A program made the position numbers and the translations under genes. Below are positions 26,666-34,593 of a stretch of DNA of 64,000 nt, in pieces (within the stretch, counting starts at the first letter, position 1; the number at the start of each line of letters is the position of its first letter). Origin of the DNA: Verrucomicrobiota bacterium (lineage in GTDB: Bacteria > Verrucomicrobiota > Verrucomicrobiia > CAIQCK01). A model generated the notes under the pieces. It saw only the letters and a list, made by a program, of their open reading frames with translations. It was not told the origin of the DNA and ran no database searches. The DNA lies in the NCBI GenBank assembly GCA_026397915.1, contig JAPLTX010000023.1, positions 62,001 to 126,000 on the forward strand, written 5' to 3'.

Positions 26666-29600
26666 TCACTTGATGACGCGCCACATCATTGCGATGGCGT
26701 GCTGTCGTGTAAAGTCTCCTTCAGACGGCTTCGACGCCGACGGAAGCATCGCGGCAAACTCTGCGGCTGTGACCGGCGCGCCATCGGCACGTTCCGCTTC
26801 CGCCACAGCGCGGGCGAGCGCGTTTGCGTCAAGTTTGCCCGTGCGCAGCTTCGCGAGGCCGTCCGCCCAAACTTTGGCGGTCGAGCGCTTCAGCGGTGCA
26901 GTCACGTTCGCATCGTAGTCGGCGAAAAAACCTTTCGTGCCGAAGTATTGCACGGCAGGAATCCACGACTCCTTGCCAGCGACGCTGATGTCGTTGAAGA
27001 ACGACACCATCTGCCGACGTTCGACGAGCGTGCGCAGGAGCAGATCGCTATCGAGCTTAGCAGGCGTTGTTTTCTGCTTCTTTGCCAACGCCGCGGCAAA
27101 ACCGGCGGCCTCGCCCGTTTGCATCCACACCGGCTCCAATCGCACCGCGCCCCACGCGATGTGCGTCGCGGAGAGGCAGACGGGCACGAGCAGGTTGTCC
27201 ACGCCTTGCGGCAGCAACGAGCGATACGGAATCTGGCCGGGGCGCGATTCCTCGGTGAGGATGAGCTTGCCGTCGTAGTGGAAGCCGGGACGCGAGTCGG
27301 TCGTGCAGGAATGTGAGTCCATATACCAGTCGGTAATGGCGATGCTGTCGGGATGGACCGGCGTGCGGCCGAGGCCGGCTGCGAGCGAGTTGTCGTGCTC
27401 GCTATAGACGTGGCGACCCACGATGCGCCTCGCCTCGCGGACATACATCTCGTAGGGGACGTGGTTGTTGTCGGCGAACTCGTCCTTCGGCAGTCCCCAC
27501 TCGCGGAACTTCTCACGCTGCTTCGGCGACACCGACTCGTCGTTCTGAAGGAAATACATCAGGCCGAGCGCGAAGTTCAGGTGGCGCTGGATGATCTTCT
27601 CGCGCGCGGGCCAGTCGGCTTCGGGATAATCGTGGTTCTCGCCCGGCAGGATGGGCGAGTTCATGTGCGACTTGCTATTGGGACCGGCGTTGGTGGCGAT
27701 GCTCTTGCGGTTGTAGTTGACGTATTCCTCGCGGTTGTAGCCGGGCGGTGGCGCGGTGAGCAGAATGCGGTTGGCCGGGTCCTTGGTGACGCAGAAGCGG
27801 TAATTGTAAGCCTGCACCGCGCGGTCGGCCGTGAACGGACTGGTCGGGTCAATGCTGCCTTGCTTCGAACCGTAGGGCCGGATGTTTAGATGTCCCTTCA
27901 CTGCGTCGCGCGGCGCGGGGCCGGGGGCGATGTTGCAGAAGATCTTGCCGGCGTGCGGCTCCTTGTATTCGTCTCGCGCCTCGCGGCCGGAACGATACGG
28001 CACCTTCGCCAAAGCGAACAAGTCGCCCTCGTAAGTCGTGTCGGCGAACGTCGCGCCGCGCACGCGGATTTCCTTCGTGCCGCCGTATTCGCGCAGCGTC
28101 ACGCTCCGCAGCAACGCGCCGTCGCGCTCCAGCGCCGCCGCGTAGTGGCCGAGCAGCAGCGTGATCTTCTTCTCGTTGGCAACGAGCCGGTTGAACTCGC
28201 GCTCCGCGACGTGCGCCTCGGCCCAACTGATCGGGTAATGCTCGTGGGTGCAGCGGACGATCTGGTGCTCGCGCGAATTTTCGCCGTAGGTGGTGATGTA
28301 GTGTCGCTCGATGTTCCGCAGCAGTTCGGTAAACAGCGGCGCGCGATGCCCGCCGTAGAGCGCATCCCACTGCATCAGCCCGTTGCTCATCATGCCGCCG
28401 ATGTGGCGGTTGTGCTGCACGAGCAGCACCGAGCAACCCTCGCGCGCCGCGCGCACGGCGCAGGCGACGCCGCTCGCGGTGCCGCCGACCACGACGAGGT
28501 CGTAAGATTTGCCGTTCACGTCGGCGGGTTTGGCGGCCCTAGCAAGATGAATGGGTTCAAGGAGCGGCTGTTTGGAACCGCCGGCGGCGGGCGCTTGCAA
28601 AGCGCCCTTCCTTGTTTCTTTCGCGAGTGGCGAAACCGCGACGGCTGCTGCAAGCCTCGCGCTCGTGTCGCCGGCAGGTTTGCTGCGTTCTTTCGGTCTG
28701 GCGCTGAAGCCCGCATCGCGTTTGCCCGCGCGCTCTGCTTTCGCGATCTCGATGGGAATGAACTGCACCGCGTCCACGACGACAAAGCCATCAGCATCTT
28801 TGTTGGAGATCGTCACGCCGCCTTTCCTGCCCGCGACAAACTTGAACACGCCGAGCGCGCGCGGCACGCCGTTGACCAGCACGTCCTCGCGCTGGTTGAT
28901 GGTGACGGTTTTGTTGCCGTCGGCGCTGACGATGGTCACCGGCACTTTCGTGGCACGGTTGTTGGTCGCAACGTAGATCAAGCGCACTTCGTAATCGCCG
29001 GCCTCCTTGATTTCCGGCGTGAAGCGCGTCGTCTTCTTTCCTTGCTCGCGGTTGTTGTCGTGGCGGTAGCCTTTGCCAACGAGCGCAGGCTGTTTGGTGC
29101 TCTCAACCCAATCGCCCGTAAACTCGCCCGCGTCGTCGTCCATCACGATGCCGGCGGGTCGTGGTGCAGACACTCTTGTCTGCCCCACCATCTTGTCGGT
29201 TTCTTCGAGCTTGAAACGCGCGCTGACGACCGACTGCTTCTCCGGGCCGGGCCTGTATTTGATGTAGGTTGTGGCGACCAGCGTGCCGTCAGGCAGCAAT
29301 TCCAAACCGGGATAGCCGCAATCGCTGCCCGCATGGCTGTGGAGCAGCTTGATTCGATACTGGCCCTCGCGACCGTTCACGATGTCCTCGTAGCGGCCGA
29401 CCCATGCAACGAAGTGGCCGTGCGTGCCGAACACCGCCGTCTTGTCGCGCATGCAGACCACCAGCCTCCCGTCCGGCGCGTAACGCGGCATGTGCCGGTC
29501 GCCGACCAAGCCGGCGGGCAGGCGCTTCGCTGCAGACCATGTCGCGCCTTCGTTGTCGCTGGTCATGTAGTGCGACTCGGACTTGTTGTTCTCGCGCATC

Positions 29601-30280
29601 AGGCAGAGCAGTTGTTTGCCGTCGGGCGAACGCACCAGTGCCGGCTCGCACAGCGCGAGGCCCGCGATATCGCAAACGATTCGCCACTGTCCCCACGTGA
29701 AGCCGCCATCGGTGGAGAGGCTTTGCGCGACGACGTTGGAGCTTTTCTCCTTCGTCTCGCCGGGCCGGCGAAGGTTGGTCATACCGAGCAGCTTCTTGCC
29801 ACCTTCGATGGGAACGATGGTGCAGAACGGCATGATGCACTTCAACCCGGTCGTTTTCATGTCGCTCCACGTCCTGCCGTCGTCCTCCGAATGCGCCGCG
29901 TGCATCGCGTCGTCCGGTCCCTGGCCGGCGAACACGAACAACCGCATCTTCCCTTGCGAGTCCGGCAGCCGGTAAATCGCCGGGCAGTTCTTCACCTTCG
30001 TCCAACTGTCCGGCACGGGCAGCAGTTCGCTCCACGTTCGTCCGCCGTCATCGCTGCGTTTCATCGGCCCGCAAACGCCCCCGTGGCCGTAGGTCCAGAC
30101 GGCGATGATCGTTTGCCCATCGGGCAGCAGCACGGTGGTCGGGTGGCCCTGATAGACTGTCTCGGTGCCTTGGGCGACGATCACGTGGCGCGTCGTGTCG
30201 CCAGAGAGGTCGAGTGTCGGCAACGGCGCGGCGTTGGCGGAAGCCGCCAAGCCAAAGAGGAGAACGAGCATTCGTTTCAT
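26666..30280 (-). CDS. Sialidase / golvesin-like / FAD-dependent oxidoreductase fusion protein
   Basis: 1204 residues, secreted (signal RMLVLLFGLAASANA). Residues about 20-360 form a sialidase-type propeller with four Asp boxes: SDDGGRTWSE, SEDDGRTWSD, STDGGFTWGQ, SDNEGATWSA. About 375-540 is a golvesin C-terminal-like beta-sandwich (GDYEVRLIYVATNN; DGFVVVDAVQFIP). About 587-1204 is a PF12831-type FAD-dependent oxidoreductase (dinucleotide motif DLVVVGGTASGVACAVRAA, then GGMMSNGLMQWD). Each of the last two parts commonly occurs as a separate secreted protein in PVC bacteria; the triple fusion is unusual. Both interdomain linkers carry short palindromes (29160-29187 and 28589-28607). Whether the propeller has sialidase activity is not shown. 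The start ATG 30278-30280 overlaps the upstream stop (ATGA). Confidence 0.85.
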   Translation of the reverse strand: MKRMLVLLFGLAASANAAPLPTLDLSGDTTRHVIVAQGTETVYQGHPTTVLLPDGQTIIAVWTYGHGGVCGPMKRSDDGGRTWSELLPVPDSWTKVKNCPAIYRLPDSQGKMRLFVFAGQGPDDAMHAAHSEDDGRTWSDMKTTGLKCIMPFCTIVPIEGGKKLLGMTNLRRPGETKEKSSNVVAQSLSTDGGFTWGQWRIVCDIAGLALCEPALVRSPDGKQLLCLMRENNKSESHYMTSDNEGATWSAAKRLPAGLVGDRHMPRYAPDGRLVVCMRDKTAVFGTHGHFVAWVGRYEDIVNGREGQYRIKLLHSHAGSDCGYPGLELLPDGTLVATTYIKYRPGPEKQSVVSARFKLEETDKMVGQTRVSAPRPAGIVMDDDAGEFTGDWVESTKQPALVGKGYRHDNNREQGKKTTRFTPEIKEAGDYEVRLIYVATNNRATKVPVTIVSADGNKTVTINQREDVLVNGVPRALGVFKFVAGRKGGVTISNKDADGFVVVDAVQFIPIEIAKAERAGKRDAGFSARPKERSKPAGDTSARLAAAVAVSPLAKETRKGALQAPAAGGSKQPLLEPIHLARAAKPADVNGKSYDLVVVGGTASGVACAVRAAREGCSVLLVQHNRHIGGMMSNGLMQWDALYGGHRAPLFTELLRNIERHYITTYGENSREHQIVRCTHEHYPISWAEAHVAEREFNRLVANEKKITLLLGHYAAALERDGALLRSVTLREYGGTKEIRVRGATFADTTYEGDLFALAKVPYRSGREARDEYKEPHAGKIFCNIAPGPAPRDAVKGHLNIRPYGSKQGSIDPTSPFTADRAVQAYNYRFCVTKDPANRILLTAPPPGYNREEYVNYNRKSIATNAGPNSKSHMNSPILPGENHDYPEADWPAREKIIQRHLNFALGLMYFLQNDESVSPKQREKFREWGLPKDEFADNNHVPYEMYVREARRIVGRHVYSEHDNSLAAGLGRTPVHPDSIAITDWYMDSHSCTTDSRPGFHYDGKLILTEESRPGQIPYRSLLPQGVDNLLVPVCLSATHIAWGAVRLEPVWMQTGEAAGFAAALAKKQKTTPAKLDSDLLLRTLVERRQMVSFFNDISVAGKESWIPAVQYFGTKGFFADYDANVTAPLKRSTAKVWADGLAKLRTGKLDANALARAVAEAERADGAPVTAAEFAAMLPSASKPSEGDFTRQHAIAMMWRVIK
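28589..28607. repeat. Short palindrome inside the fusion gene (linker 2)
   Basis: GGGCGCTT-GCA-AAGCGCCC: an 8-bp perfect stem with a 3-base loop. It lies in the low-complexity linker (Ala/Lys/Gly-rich) between the golvesin-like and the FAD-oxidoreductase domain, near residue 560. It resembles intergenic REP-like hairpins in style but sits in frame in coding sequence. Confidence 0.6.
29160..29187. repeat. Short palindrome inside the fusion gene (linker 1)
   Basis: GTGGTGCAGACA-CTCT-TGTCTGCCCCAC: 12-bp arms with one mismatch and a 4-base loop. It codes for the linker at about residues 365-373, exactly between the end of the sialidase propeller and the golvesin-like domain. It looks like a dispersed palindromic repeat captured in frame. 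Confidence 0.65.
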
Positions 30281-31704
30281 TTCGAGGTCTCGGTTGAAAC
30301 GCTGAACAAACGGCTGTCGGTCATCTCCACAACAACTCGCACCGGCCGGTCGGTCGGCGAAGCGGCTCTTGAACGCCAGCGTGCTGTCCATCGCGTGGAG
30401 TCGGCGTGCAACGTCTCGCTGTCTTCAAAGGCGCAGCCGTCAATAGGGCGACCGTCGGCTTCGAGCAACGCCACGCGCAGTTGGCCACGGCTCGCGTCGG
30501 CGTTGATGACCAACGACGACGCGCCCAGCCGCAACGGTTTCGTTTCGACGCGACCGCGCCCGGCGGCATCGAGCGAAGCGAACCCATGCCGCCGCCACGC
30601 CACGCGGCCGATGCTGAGGCGCTTCGGTGGCATCGGCCCGCCGTGTGTCGTCGTCATCGCCGTGTAATAAACCCATGTCTCATCGCCGACATGGACGGCG
30701 GTGCTGGAAACGCCGAGGATGGAGCCGCCGTCGAAAGTGCCGGGCGCGCCTCGCGGAATGACATTCAAGCGTGGCTGCGTGCGCTTCCACGTGCGGCCGT
30801 CGACGCTGGTGGCCAGTTGCACGTCAATCGGCCCATCGTCGGGACTCTGCCCCGGCGTCAACTCCGACTTTGGGCGGCGCGCGGCCGTGACACGAAAGAT
30901 GGTGGGCAGGCCAATGAAGCCCGCCGCGTGCGGGAAGACCGACATGTTATAGACCTCCGTGCGCTCGCCCGGCCGCTTGGCCCATGCGTCGTCCTCCTCA
31001 TCCGGCGTGAAGACCATCACCGGCTCGGTCCACTCCTGAAAATCTCGGCTGCGCGAGAGCCAGACGACGCGACGACCGAAGCCGCGGACTTTGGCGGGCC
31101 GTTTGTGATACGCCAGATACTCGCCCGTCGCGGGATCCTGCGTCAGCGTGATCGTATCCCCGAACTTCAGCACGGGGTTTTTCGGATAACTCGTCCAGCG
31201 CAAGCCGTCGGCAGAGAACGCCGCGTGATAACCGCCGCTTTTCGAGCCAAGCATCTTATAGCGCTTCGCCGGGTCGCTCTCGCGCGTGTCCAGCAACACG
31301 CTGGGACTGTGGATGCCGAAGACGGCATTCTGGCCGGACGAATCGAGCGCTGGCTTGAGCCAATCCACACCATTCTGTGAGGTGGCAAGAAGCACGCGAT
31401 CACCACTGTAGGCTTGCGGACGGCTCATATACCACATACGCAGTTGCCGAGCCGCCTCGTCGTAGTAAACCGATCCGTAGATGTAAACGCGGCTGCCTTC
31501 CCACGGCCGATCCGCTTCGATCACCGGCGTGTTAAGCGTGCGCGCGGGATGCACCGTGCGGACAACGCCGTTACTCAACGCAATCCCGCTGTCATCCGAA
31601 AACAACAGCGGCAGCTCACGCAGCACGAGTTCACGCGACTCCGCAGCGCGGCTCTGCGCTACGACGCCGAACGAGAGCAAAACGCTGAAAACGAACCGCT
31701 TCAT
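30277..31704 (-). CDS. Secreted five-bladed-propeller (glycosidase-like) protein
   Basis: 475 residues from ATG 31702-31704, signal peptide RFVFSVLLSFGVVAQSRA. Propeller blades show the pattern of GH32/43/68-like and related proteins: YDEAARQLRMWYMSR, SQNGVDWLKP, SADGLRWTSYP, SRDFQEWTEP, SVDGRTWKR. No catalytic acid pair can be identified with confidence. It is a paralogue of the gene just upstream (31709-33163): both share the PDKPWE/DRPWE entry strand, RMWY, and a C-terminal beta-sandwich with LVINADA / LLLNVDT. The 4-bp gap implies co-transcription. The role is probably glycan cleavage or binding. Confidence 0.7.
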   Translation of the reverse strand: MKRFVFSVLLSFGVVAQSRAAESRELVLRELPLLFSDDSGIALSNGVVRTVHPARTLNTPVIEADRPWEGSRVYIYGSVYYDEAARQLRMWYMSRPQAYSGDRVLLATSQNGVDWLKPALDSSGQNAVFGIHSPSVLLDTRESDPAKRYKMLGSKSGGYHAAFSADGLRWTSYPKNPVLKFGDTITLTQDPATGEYLAYHKRPAKVRGFGRRVVWLSRSRDFQEWTEPVMVFTPDEEDDAWAKRPGERTEVYNMSVFPHAAGFIGLPTIFRVTAARRPKSELTPGQSPDDGPIDVQLATSVDGRTWKRTQPRLNVIPRGAPGTFDGGSILGVSSTAVHVGDETWVYYTAMTTTHGGPMPPKRLSIGRVAWRRHGFASLDAAGRGRVETKPLRLGASSLVINADASRGQLRVALLEADGRPIDGCAFEDSETLHADSTRWTARWRSRAASPTDRPVRVVVEMTDSRLFSVSTETSK

Positions 31705-31708
31705 GACA

Positions 31709-33163
31709 TCACTCAAACCGGAAGCTGTAGAGCTTCGCGCGCGAACCGCTGAACGTCAGCCGCACTTTGCGGTCCTTGAGAGCAGCCAGATCGCCACCGC
31801 CGGCCCAACTCACCTCTGCGTGCGTGGAGTTGGTCCGGAGGACTTTGCAGTCGTCCGTGATGAAACCGCTGATGGCTTTTCCTTCGGCGTCCTGCAAGCC
31901 GACGCGTAGTTGGCCCAGAGCGCCGGTGTCCACGTTGAGCAGCAAGCGCGAGCCGTCCACCTTCACCGGCGCGGTCACGCATCGGCCTCCCGCTGCGTCG
32001 AAGTCGAGCGAAACGAAGCCGTCCACGCGCTGGACGTAGCGGTAGATGACGCCGTCGGTCTTACGCTTGCGCGCCTCCACGTCACCGTGCTTGGAATAAA
32101 AACCGGTGCCGTATTGCCATATTTCGTCGCCGCGGACAACGAGGCCCGGTCCCATGAAGGTCATGTTCGCGCTCTCGGAACCCGCCAGGCCCAGCGGCGC
32201 GTAGGGTTTGCGGTCGTGGCGATGCCATGTAATGCCGTCACGGCTGCCGGCGAACTGAACCTCCAGAGGACCGTCGCTCATGCGCTGCTCGCGTTGGAAC
32301 ATCGAAGGGAAGCCGAGATACCAATGCGGGTCGAGCGGATAAGGCTGCGCGGAGATGGTATAGACATCGCTGTTCGGCGGGTCCTTCTCGTCGGCTGCTA
32401 AGACCGTGGGAAATTCGTTGCCGATCACGGGAACCTTTTCCTTACCCCAGAGATAAAGGCTTTTGTGCGACGGAGCGACGTCCAGCGGCGTGGTCAGGCT
32501 TGGAATCTCCGCGCGCACGACCTTGCGATAGAGCTTCTTGTCCTCGGCGCGCTTCCAGCCGCGCAGGTAGAGGACGTATTTGCCGAGACGTTCGTCCCAG
32601 AACGTCACGTTCTGCGTGTCGGCACCGAGACGCAGCAGCGGCGTCTTGTCGCGTTGCCAGTGGAGGCCGTCGGGCGAGTGAAAGCGCACCATGCCTTCGG
32701 TCCAGAGATGCGTCACGTAAGCGTAGCGCTCCTTCGCCGGCGCGTTGGGGTCGCGGAACACGACGCCTTCGAACGTGGTCAGGCCGGTGAGGTTGTTCTC
32801 CTTGCTGCCGTCGTATTCCACGATGCCGAGGTTGGGCTTGGTCCAGTGGACGCCGTCGCGCGATTCGGCGTAGGCGACGTTGGGGCGGTTTTCCTTGTCG
32901 CGGCAGATATACCACATCCGCAGCTTCCCCTCCTCGTCGAGCACGGTGAGGTAGAAGCTGATCATGAGCCGCTCCCACGGCTTGTCGGGCCGGATGACGA
33001 TCTCGCGCTGCTGCGGCGGATTGACGTGGAGCGAAACGTTGGTCGTTTGCTGGACGAAAGCCGGGTCCAGGAAGAGATGACGCAACGGCATCGCGTCCGC
33101 GGCGCTGGACAATGTGCCAAAGCACGCCAACAGGACGGCCAATTTGAGTAAGCGCAGTTTCAT
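31709..33163 (-). CDS. Secreted five-bladed-propeller (glycosidase-like) protein, operon head
   Basis: 484 residues from ATG 33161-33163, signal peptide LLKLAVLLACFGTLSSA. Blade motifs: LDEEGKLRMWYICRD, SRDGVHWTKPNLG, SPDGLHWQRDK, SRDGITWHRHD. The C-terminal domain (VDGSRLLLNVDTGALGQLRVGL) repeats that of its downstream paralogue. This family is abundant in planctomycete and verrucomicrobial genomes, and members have been named only by fold. It heads the eight-gene operon ending at the MFS transporter; the 123-bp divergent gap to the HAD gene should contain its promoter. Confidence 0.7.
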   Translation of the reverse strand: MKLRLLKLAVLLACFGTLSSAADAMPLRHLFLDPAFVQQTTNVSLHVNPPQQREIVIRPDKPWERLMISFYLTVLDEEGKLRMWYICRDKENRPNVAYAESRDGVHWTKPNLGIVEYDGSKENNLTGLTTFEGVVFRDPNAPAKERYAYVTHLWTEGMVRFHSPDGLHWQRDKTPLLRLGADTQNVTFWDERLGKYVLYLRGWKRAEDKKLYRKVVRAEIPSLTTPLDVAPSHKSLYLWGKEKVPVIGNEFPTVLAADEKDPPNSDVYTISAQPYPLDPHWYLGFPSMFQREQRMSDGPLEVQFAGSRDGITWHRHDRKPYAPLGLAGSESANMTFMGPGLVVRGDEIWQYGTGFYSKHGDVEARKRKTDGVIYRYVQRVDGFVSLDFDAAGGRCVTAPVKVDGSRLLLNVDTGALGQLRVGLQDAEGKAISGFITDDCKVLRTNSTHAEVSWAGGGDLAALKDRKVRLTFSGSRAKLYSFRFE

Positions 33164-33286
33164 CCTCACATCGCTTGCAGTTCGTCGCGAGTTTAGAGCA
33201 GCCGGTGGTTTGCGCAAGCACGGCGTGGAACCTCAGTTCTCTTTTCCGCTTGAACACGCGCCGCCGCCGGTGACACTCGTCACACG

Positions 33287-33937
33287 ATGGAAACTTTGCG
33301 CACAGTGATTTTCGACATGGACGGTGTGATCGTGGATAGCGAGCCGCTCCACGAGAAGGCTTTTCTCGAAGTGATGCACGATCTCGGTTACGGCCACAAC
33401 CACGGGCTAGACTTCGACAGCTATGTGGGCCGGTCGGATTTCGAGTTGTGGGAAGACTTCATCGCCAAACATCAACCGCCGCAACCGCTGGAGGAACTGA
33501 TGGCGATGAAGCGACGGCGGGTGATCGAGGTGGTGCGGGAGCTTCAGCCGATCTTTGCCGGGCTGCCGGAGCTGTTGGAGAAGCTGGCGCCGCGCTGCCG
33601 GCTTGGGCTCGCTTCCGGCTCGGAGCGGCTGTTCATTGAAACGGTGCTGTCGCTGAAGGGGCTGCGCCGGTTCTTCCCCGTGATCGTCAGCGCAGCGGAA
33701 GTCGAACACGGCAAGCCCGCGCCAGACATTTTTCTTCGCGCGGCGGAACTGCTCGGTGCGGCACCGAAGGATTGCTGGGTCATCGAGGATTCCAAGCCCG
33801 GCGTCACGGCGGCGCTGGCCGCCGGCATGAAGGTCATCGCCATCACCAACACGCATCCCGCCAACGAACTCGGCGACGCCACGCACGTCGTAGAAACCTA
33901 CGAGGAAATCGGGCGTCTGCTGCTGCCAGCGTCGTGA
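33287..33937 (+). CDS. HAD-family phosphatase / beta-phosphoglucomutase-like
   Basis: 216 residues, cytosolic. HAD motif I is VIFDMDGVIVDSEP, motif II LGLASGSER, motif III KPAPDIFLRAAELLG (Lys), motif IV VIEDSKPGV. A helical cap sits between motifs I and II, as in the beta-phosphoglucomutase/phosphosugar phosphatase group. It probably dephosphorylates or isomerises a sugar phosphate. It is transcribed divergently from the glycan operon and ends 25 bp from the convergent hydrogenase protease gene. Confidence 0.87.
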   Translation: METLRTVIFDMDGVIVDSEPLHEKAFLEVMHDLGYGHNHGLDFDSYVGRSDFELWEDFIAKHQPPQPLEELMAMKRRRVIEVVRELQPIFAGLPELLEKLAPRCRLGLASGSERLFIETVLSLKGLRRFFPVIVSAAEVEHGKPAPDIFLRAAELLGAAPKDCWVIEDSKPGVTAALAAGMKVIAITNTHPANELGDATHVVETYEEIGRLLLPAS

Positions 33938-33962
33938 TGGGCAACCACAGTGACGCTTGCGG

Positions 33963-34412
33963 TCATCGGGTCTTCCCGGAAAGCAGATCGTCCATCAACT
34001 TCACCAGCGCCGGCAACGCGGCCCGAACCGTCGGCGATAGCTCCTCGCTGCACGCGAAGGTTTCACCGACAACGCTGACAACAAACGTCTGCGGGCTACG
34101 ACCGTAGAGTTCTTTCGCCATGCCGAGCAGCGACTCCGGGCTGACGTGGTGCGCGAACGCCGCCTGTCCCGCCTGCGGCTCCACGCGACGCCAACCAAGC
34201 CTGCCCGGCGGCCCCTCGCTGCCAGCGTCCACGAAAACCACGGTGCTCACTTCGCTGATCTGTTGTGCCAGTTCCGGCATCAACTGATGGCAGGTGATCA
34301 CTTCGGCGTTTCGGCTAGGCGCGATGTCAGCGAGCAGACGCGCCACGTGCCAGCCGAGGCCGTCGTCGCCACGCAGGGGGTTGCCGTAGGCGATAATCAG
34401 GGTTTTTGCCAT
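33963..34412 (-). CDS. hoxW: Hydrogenase maturation protease (HyaD/HoxW type)
   Basis: 149 residues, the usual size. The start is LIIAYGNPLRGDDGLGWHVA, where Asn/Gly and the first Asp-Asp are the nickel-sensing region of the family; FVDAGSEG carries the second Asp and FAHHVSPESLL the His. These endopeptidases remove the C-terminal peptide from the [NiFe] large subunit after nickel insertion. The only large subunit in the window, HoxH at 37131-38573, has such a 25-residue tail after its last ligand, so it is the probable substrate. It lies 2.7 kb from hoxH and is transcribed separately; the symbol is inferred from context. Confidence 0.85.
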   Translation of the reverse strand: MAKTLIIAYGNPLRGDDGLGWHVARLLADIAPSRNAEVITCHQLMPELAQQISEVSTVVFVDAGSEGPPGRLGWRRVEPQAGQAAFAHHVSPESLLGMAKELYGRSPQTFVVSVVGETFACSEELSPTVRAALPALVKLMDDLLSGKTR

Positions 34413-34516
34413 GAAAACGGCGGGAACTTTGAGTATCACGCCGTGCCGAAGCAAGCGCGAAGTGGCCGGAGGGTTCCGGCATCTCCCGATTGTAACAACT
34501 GCGTGACAGCGATGTG

Positions 34517-34544
34517 TTGACGAAGCCCGCTGCCTGCATAGAAT
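34517..34544 (+). promoter_or_regulatory. Predicted sigma-70 promoter of the radical SAM gene
   Basis: TTGACG (34517-34522), 16-bp spacer, TAGAAT (34539-34544), 50 bp before the ATG at 34594. Both hexamers match the vegetative consensus at five of six positions. Confidence 0.5.
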
Positions 34545-34552
34545 CTCCCTTT

Positions 34553-34574
34553 CCCGAATCCCAAGGGATTTGGG
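34553..34574 (+). promoter_or_regulatory. Leader hairpin ahead of the radical SAM gene
   Basis: CCCGAATCC-CAAG-GGATTTGGG: a nine-pair stem including one G-T pair, just downstream of the predicted -10 box and 19 nt before the start codon. It could modulate translation or mRNA stability. No known riboswitch is recognised. Confidence 0.4.
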
Positions 34575-34593
34575 TGTTATACGGTTTTGAGTC

